This document shows positions 5,965 through 8,834 of a stretch of 8,834 nt of DNA, one piece after another (position 1 is the first letter of the stretch; each line of letters begins with the position of its first letter). Under the pieces are notes generated by a model. The model saw only the letters and a program-made list of their open reading frames with translations. It was not told the DNA's origin and searched no databases. This DNA comes from Bacteroidales bacterium (GTDB taxonomy: Bacteria > Bacteroidota > Bacteroidia > Bacteroidales > WCHB1-69), in assembly GCA_031273515.1 (NCBI GenBank), contig JAISRU010000015.1:1-8834 (forward strand). The letters run 5' to 3'. The position numbers and the translations under genes are program-made.

Positions 5965-7983
5965 ATGAATAAACAAACCCTCATTGGCTTAGGTCTTATT
6001 TTCGTTCTTTTTATTGGATACAGTTGGTTTATGTCTCCTTCGGAAGAGGAACGCATTGCGCATCAGAGGACTCAGGATTCTTTGCGCATGGTTGCATTAC
6101 TGGAAGCTCAGAGCGATTCCATTGCTGCAACTATTGAAGCACAGATTGACGCAAAAGAAACGGCGTCGAACGAACAGGAACTGTTTTCTGTCGAAGATAC
6201 TGCTGAAACGTACAAAAAATTAACAGCCGATCATGGCAGATTTGTCCACGCAGCCATGCAATCGGATGCTCCTCCCGTTGTGGTTGAAAACGATTTGTAT
6301 CGTTTACACATCGCCCGAAAAGGAGGCAAAATAGAAGCGGTTGAACTCAAAGGAATAAAAACTTTCGACGGTCTGCCTGTTACACTGTTTAAACCAACCG
6401 ACGGCAACAGCTATTTCGGGATCAGATTTAATTCCGATTATATGTTTTTCAACACGAATGATTTCTGTTTTGTTCCTGCGGAAGATTACGGAGAAAAACC
6501 GCTTGTTGTTTCGGGAAATGATTCCCTTGAAATTGCGATGCGCCTGTATCCCGACAAATCGGAAAGCGAAATAGACAGCGCCAGCTATATTGAGTTTCTT
6601 TATACGATACGCGGAAATGATTATCGGACGGGATTAAAGATTAATTTTGTCAATCTTTTGAATTATATCGATCGCAATCAAACCCAAACCGAACTGACAT
6701 GGCAGGCGCAGTTGTTGCAACAGGAACAAAACCGCAAAAATGAAATGACGTCTTCGACCATTTATTACAGCGATATAAATGATGTGGAACACCTTAAAGA
6801 ATCGCCCGACGAAAACGATTCGCTCAGTTATACCGCCCGACTGAAATGGGTGTCGTTCAAGCAACTTTTTTTCACTTCAACTATCATCTCCGACGACTAT
6901 TTTTCTGGTGGAACAATGGTTGTCGATGCACAGCATCCATCCGAACGATCTATAAAAAACATGAAAATGCGGCTTATTCTTCCCTATTCGGGAGATAATA
7001 CAAGTATCGGCATGCATTTTTATTTCGGTCCCAACAAATACAACATACTCAAACAATACGAAATCAATCTGGAAGACCAAATTCAGCTGGGAGGATCGAT
7101 GATTTCATGGATTAACAAGTATGCCGTTATTCCGATATTCAATTTCTTTGAGAATTTTCAATGGAATTATGGTCTGATTATTTTGATGCTCACCATCATT
7201 ATTAAAACCGTATTGTTCCCTTTGACGATGGTAAATTATAAGTCTTCGGCGAAAATGCGCGTAATCAAACCCGAAGTAGAGGAAATAAACAAGCGTTACC
7301 CGAAACAGGAAGACGCTATGAAGAAACAACAGGCAATTATGGGTCTTTACAGACAAGTGGGTATAAAACCAATGGCAGGATGTTTGCCGATGTTGTTGCA
7401 GATGCCGTTTTTATTTGCCATGTTTCGTTTTTTTCCTTCGTCCTACGAATTGCGACAACAGCCTTTTTTGTGGGCGAAAGACCTTTCTTCTTACGATTCC
7501 ATTGCTTCGTGGGATGCTCAGATTCCAATTCTATCGACCTTTTACGGCAATCATATCAGTTTATTCACATTGCTGATGACTGTGGCTACGCTGGCATACA
7601 CTGTGCTGAACAATAAGATGATGGCTACAGGAGGAAACGCTCAGCAAATGAAAATGATGAAATGGATGATGTATTTGATGCCTGTTATTTTTCTGGGCGT
7701 TTTCAATAATTATTCTGCCGGATTAAGTTACTATTATTTATTGGTCAACCTGATTACGTTTGCGCAAATGGGCGTTTTCCGGCTCACGATCAACGAAGCC
7801 AAGTTACACGCTCAGATGCAGGCAAACAAAAACAAACCTGTTACAAAATCGAAATGGCAGCAGCGAATGGAAAATCTGGCTAAACAGCAACAGGCAGCCG
7901 TGCAACAACAACGCAGCAATACGGAATTGCCAACAGTCAAACGACGCAGTAATACGGCTATACAAAAAAAGAAAAAGAAATAA
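5965..7983 (+). CDS. yidC: Membrane protein insertase YidC (Oxa1 family)
   Basis: Inserts and folds inner-membrane proteins, alone or with the Sec translocon. The 672-residue protein is longer than the 548-residue E. coli protein, as is usual in Bacteroidetes. Residues about 5-23 (LIGLGLIFVLFIGYSWFM) form the N-terminal signal anchor. Residues about 30-385 form the periplasmic P1 domain (ending near the GGSMISWINKYAVIP transition). The conserved insertase core follows: TM2 around NYGLIILMLTIIIKTVLFPLT (about 401-421) with Lys414 at the position of the hydrophilic-groove basic residue, the cytoplasmic helical hairpin SSAKMRVIKPEVEEINKRYP, then GIKPMAGCLPMLLQMPFLFAMF (about 466-487), TLLMTVATLAYTVL and MPVIFLGVFNNYSAGLSYYYLLVN. 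The tail (about 605-672) is Gln- and Lys-rich and ends in a run of lysines, as expected for ribosome contact. A promoter lies at 5920; a hairpin follows at 8006. yidD is next. Confidence 0.97.
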   Translation: MNKQTLIGLGLIFVLFIGYSWFMSPSEEERIAHQRTQDSLRMVALLEAQSDSIAATIEAQIDAKETASNEQELFSVEDTAETYKKLTADHGRFVHAAMQSDAPPVVVENDLYRLHIARKGGKIEAVELKGIKTFDGLPVTLFKPTDGNSYFGIRFNSDYMFFNTNDFCFVPAEDYGEKPLVVSGNDSLEIAMRLYPDKSESEIDSASYIEFLYTIRGNDYRTGLKINFVNLLNYIDRNQTQTELTWQAQLLQQEQNRKNEMTSSTIYYSDINDVEHLKESPDENDSLSYTARLKWVSFKQLFFTSTIISDDYFSGGTMVVDAQHPSERSIKNMKMRLILPYSGDNTSIGMHFYFGPNKYNILKQYEINLEDQIQLGGSMISWINKYAVIPIFNFFENFQWNYGLIILMLTIIIKTVLFPLTMVNYKSSAKMRVIKPEVEEINKRYPKQEDAMKKQQAIMGLYRQVGIKPMAGCLPMLLQMPFLFAMFRFFPSSYELRQQPFLWAKDLSSYDSIASWDAQIPILSTFYGNHISLFTLLMTVATLAYTVLNNKMMATGGNAQQMKMMKWMMYLMPVIFLGVFNNYSAGLSYYYLLVNLITFAQMGVFRLTINEAKLHAQMQANKNKPVTKSKWQQRMENLAKQQQAAVQQQRSNTELPTVKRRSNTAIQKKKKK

Positions 7984-8005
7984 GATTGTCCTGTTACATT
8001 GGTAG

Positions 8006-8040
8006 AAGCGTCAGACAGAGCCTTGTGTCTGACGTTTTTA
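8006..8040 (+). terminator. Rho-independent terminator after yidC
   Basis: CGTCAGACA (8009-8017) and TGTCTGACG (8026-8034) form a perfect 9-bp stem around an 8-base loop. It extends by AAG pairing with TTT (one G-T pair) and runs into TTTTTA. A second, weaker hairpin, AACGG (8043-8047) with CCGTT (8056-8060) followed by TTTTC, lies just beyond. Together they should end or attenuate yidC transcription before yidD. Confidence 0.75.
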
Positions 8041-8077
8041 TCAACGGGGCAGTTGCCGTTTTCTTATAAAAATAATC

Positions 8078-8338
8078 TTGACAGCATTGAAAACAGTACA
8101 ATTGATTTACAAAGGATTTTGTTTTGTTCTGACATCTGTGATGGTGTTATTCATTCGTTTGTATCAGCGATGTATTTCTCCGTTTTTTCCTTCCACATGT
8201 CGATTTGTGCCGACATGTTCGGTCTATGCTGTCGAAGCCATACAAAAACACGGACCTTTTAAGGGCGGATGGCTTACTTTAAAGCGGATATGCTCGTGTC
8301 ATCCATGGGGAAAAAGCGGATATGATCCTGTTCCGTAG
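8078..8338 (+). CDS. yidD: Membrane protein insertion efficiency factor YidD
   Basis: Small membrane-associated protein that aids YidC-dependent insertion. The family core is complete: [53 protein letters not shown] (given here in outline, residues 25-77), ending GKSGYDPVP. The conserved cysteines are Cys41, Cys47 and Cys74. The start is uncertain. The frame has TTG at 8078, giving 86 residues, and TTG at 8087, giving 83; the first ATG (8141) leaves only a few residues before the core and would remove most of the N-terminal hydrophobic, probably membrane-associating segment. I take 8078 provisionally. The gene lies 94 bases after yidC, beyond a strong hairpin, so it needs readthrough or its own promoter; none is clear. 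Confidence 0.9.
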   Translation: MTALKTVQLIYKGFCFVLTSVMVLFIRLYQRCISPFFPSTCRFVPTCSVYAVEAIQKHGPFKGGWLTLKRICSCHPWGKSGYDPVP

Positions 8339-8379
8339 TTGCGGATTAGAAAATAAAATTCATCATGAAAAGTATCTGT

Positions 8380-8425
8380 ATGAATGAGATAGGTATTTGT
8401 CTTGAGGGATGATTCATTTTTTTTT
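8380..8425 (+). terminator. Possible weak terminator after yidD
   Basis: ATGAAT (8380-8385) can pair with ATTCAT (8412-8417), immediately followed by a run of nine T (8417-8425). The stem is short and AT-rich and the loop is long, so this is only a candidate for ending yidD transcription. Confidence 0.3.
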
Positions 8426-8440
8426 GTATTTTTTTGTTGA

Positions 8441-8476
8441 TTTTTGCTGATTGTACGAAAAAAAGTTGTACTTTTG
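8441..8476 (+). promoter_or_regulatory. Promoter of tRNA-Asp
   Basis: TACTTTTG at 8469-8476 matches the Bacteroidetes -7 consensus TAnnTTTG, and TTTTTG at 8441-8446 is a candidate -33 element 22 bases upstream. The mature tRNA starts 12 bases after the -7 element, leaving a very short leader. Confidence 0.6.
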
Positions 8477-8488
8477 CAAATCTGAAAT

Positions 8489-8563
8489 GGTGCGGTAGTT
8501 CAGCTTGGTTAGAATACATGCCTGTCACGCATGGGGTCGCGGGTTCGAGTCCCGTCCGCACCG
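8489..8563 (+). tRNA. tRNA-Asp, anticodon GTC
   Basis: A 75-nt cloverleaf fits throughout: acceptor GGTGCGG (8489-8495) with CCGCACC (8556-8562) and discriminator G8563; D stem GTTC with GAAT; anticodon stem CATGC with GCATG around loop CTGTCAC (anticodon GTC at 8524-8526); five-base variable region; T stem GCGGG with CCCGT around TTCGAGT. The CCA end is not encoded. The discriminator G and the GTC anticodon agree with aspartate identity. The gene stands alone, with its own promoter and terminator. Confidence 0.97.
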
Positions 8564-8592
8564 CTAATTATTTATAAGGGTTACAAACATCA

Positions 8593-8641
8593 ACACCCAA
8601 TCTTATACCCGAAAAGGTACAGGTTGGGTGTTTTCTTTTTT
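8593..8641 (+). terminator. Rho-independent terminator of tRNA-Asp
   Basis: ACACCCAA (8593-8600) pairs perfectly with TTGGGTGT (8624-8631) and is followed by TTTCTTTTTT. The loop contains a smaller ACC/GGT pairing. It lies 30 bases after the tRNA. Confidence 0.8.
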
Positions 8642-8645
8642 AATG

Positions 8646-8713
8646 GTCTTGAACTGTGATTTATTACTGAACAAGTAAACAAGTGGACAAGAGCGCAAGC
8701 GACGAGTATTGTT
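8646..8713 (+). repeat. Second copy of the mosaic intergenic repeat
   Basis: GTCTTGAACTGTGAT is identical to 4809-4823, and the rest follows 4824-4868 closely, except that one 8-bp sub-unit (GAGTGGAC) is missing. Past CAAGAGCGCA it continues AGCGACGAGTATTGT, matching (as reverse complement) 4952-4967 of the other element. So this copy joins the left lead-in of that element to its right-arm interior. It directly adjoins the intron end at 8719. Confidence 0.75.
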
Positions 8714-8718
8714 TTCCG

Positions 8719-8834
8719 GTAGAGTAGAGAGGTGGAGACAAGTCTCCCCTCCCCCTCGTCAATCCGTACGTGCGGTTTTCCCGCATACGGCTTTCGTATA
8801 AACTTCTTCGGAAGCATTCCTCAGTGTTGCTCAT
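8719..8834 (-). mobile_element. 3' end of a group II intron (domains V and VI), cut by the right edge
   Basis: On the minus strand, 8794-8761 is a canonical 34-nt domain V: AAAGCCGTATGCGG, a GAAA tetraloop, then the closing strand with the CG bulge and TACGGATT. The AGC catalytic triad is present near its base. Domain VI follows (about 8760-8719): a GGAGA/TCTCC hairpin over a purine-rich stem, with a bulged A at 8725. That A is seventh from the inferred 3' end, which reads CTACTCTAC and ends with the usual AY dinucleotide. This places the 3' splice site at 8719/8718. Domains I-IV and any reverse transcriptase/maturase lie beyond the window. The 3' exon is the intergenic repeat at 8646-8713. 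Whether the intron is active cannot be judged here. Confidence 0.85.

Noticed and set aside
7999..8262. 87-residue plus-strand ORF
   Set aside because: It overlaps the terminator hairpin and reads yidD in the wrong frame.
8590..8817. 75-residue minus-strand ORF
   Set aside because: It translates group II intron domains V and VI, the repeat and the tRNA terminator, all of which are explained as non-coding.

Overview
The window looks like a piece of a Bacteroidota chromosome, most likely order Bacteroidales. The evidence is a DUF4837 lipoprotein, a Bacteroidetes-type AMP nucleosidase, a long YidC with a large periplasmic domain, TAnnTTTG-type -7 promoter elements ahead of several genes, and starts with no clear Shine-Dalgarno sequence. 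I see no complete new defence or mobile system. The unusual content is in the intergenic DNA, which is rich in repeats and gene remnants.

Layout. Positions 1-722 (minus) hold the N-terminal 240 codons of phosphoglycerate kinase, which runs off the left edge. Positions 723-1676 contain a short dispersed repeat and, on the minus strand, two decayed genes. One is the C-terminal end of a TaqI/Eco57I-like restriction-modification enzyme. The other is an unidentified gene that began 4 bases after it. Positions 1677-4213 (plus) are a translationally coupled pair: a DUF4837 lipoprotein overlapped by a 510-residue secreted protein of unknown function.

Positions 4214-5079 form an 866-base repeat-filled gap. 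It holds a 173-bp element with perfect 14-bp terminal inverted repeats, thirteen copies of a 21-bp minisatellite, and a second inverted-repeat element built from 8-bp sub-units. Positions 5080-5856 encode AMP nucleosidase. Positions 5965-7983 encode the membrane insertase YidC. A strong terminator-like hairpin follows, then the small insertion factor YidD (8078-8338). A tRNA-Asp(GTC) lies at 8489-8563 with its own promoter and terminator. After it comes another copy of the intergenic repeat. The right edge (8719-8834, minus) is the 3' end of a group II intron (domains V and VI), whose body and any maturase lie outside the window.

How the genes relate. Phosphoglycerate kinase and AMP nucleosidase serve central carbon and purine metabolism. 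YidC and YidD both act in inner-membrane protein insertion and are neighbours here, although the hairpin between them suggests partly separate transcription. The lipoprotein and its coupled partner are probably envelope proteins made together. The restriction-enzyme remnants and the intron show that mobile DNA has entered this otherwise housekeeping region.
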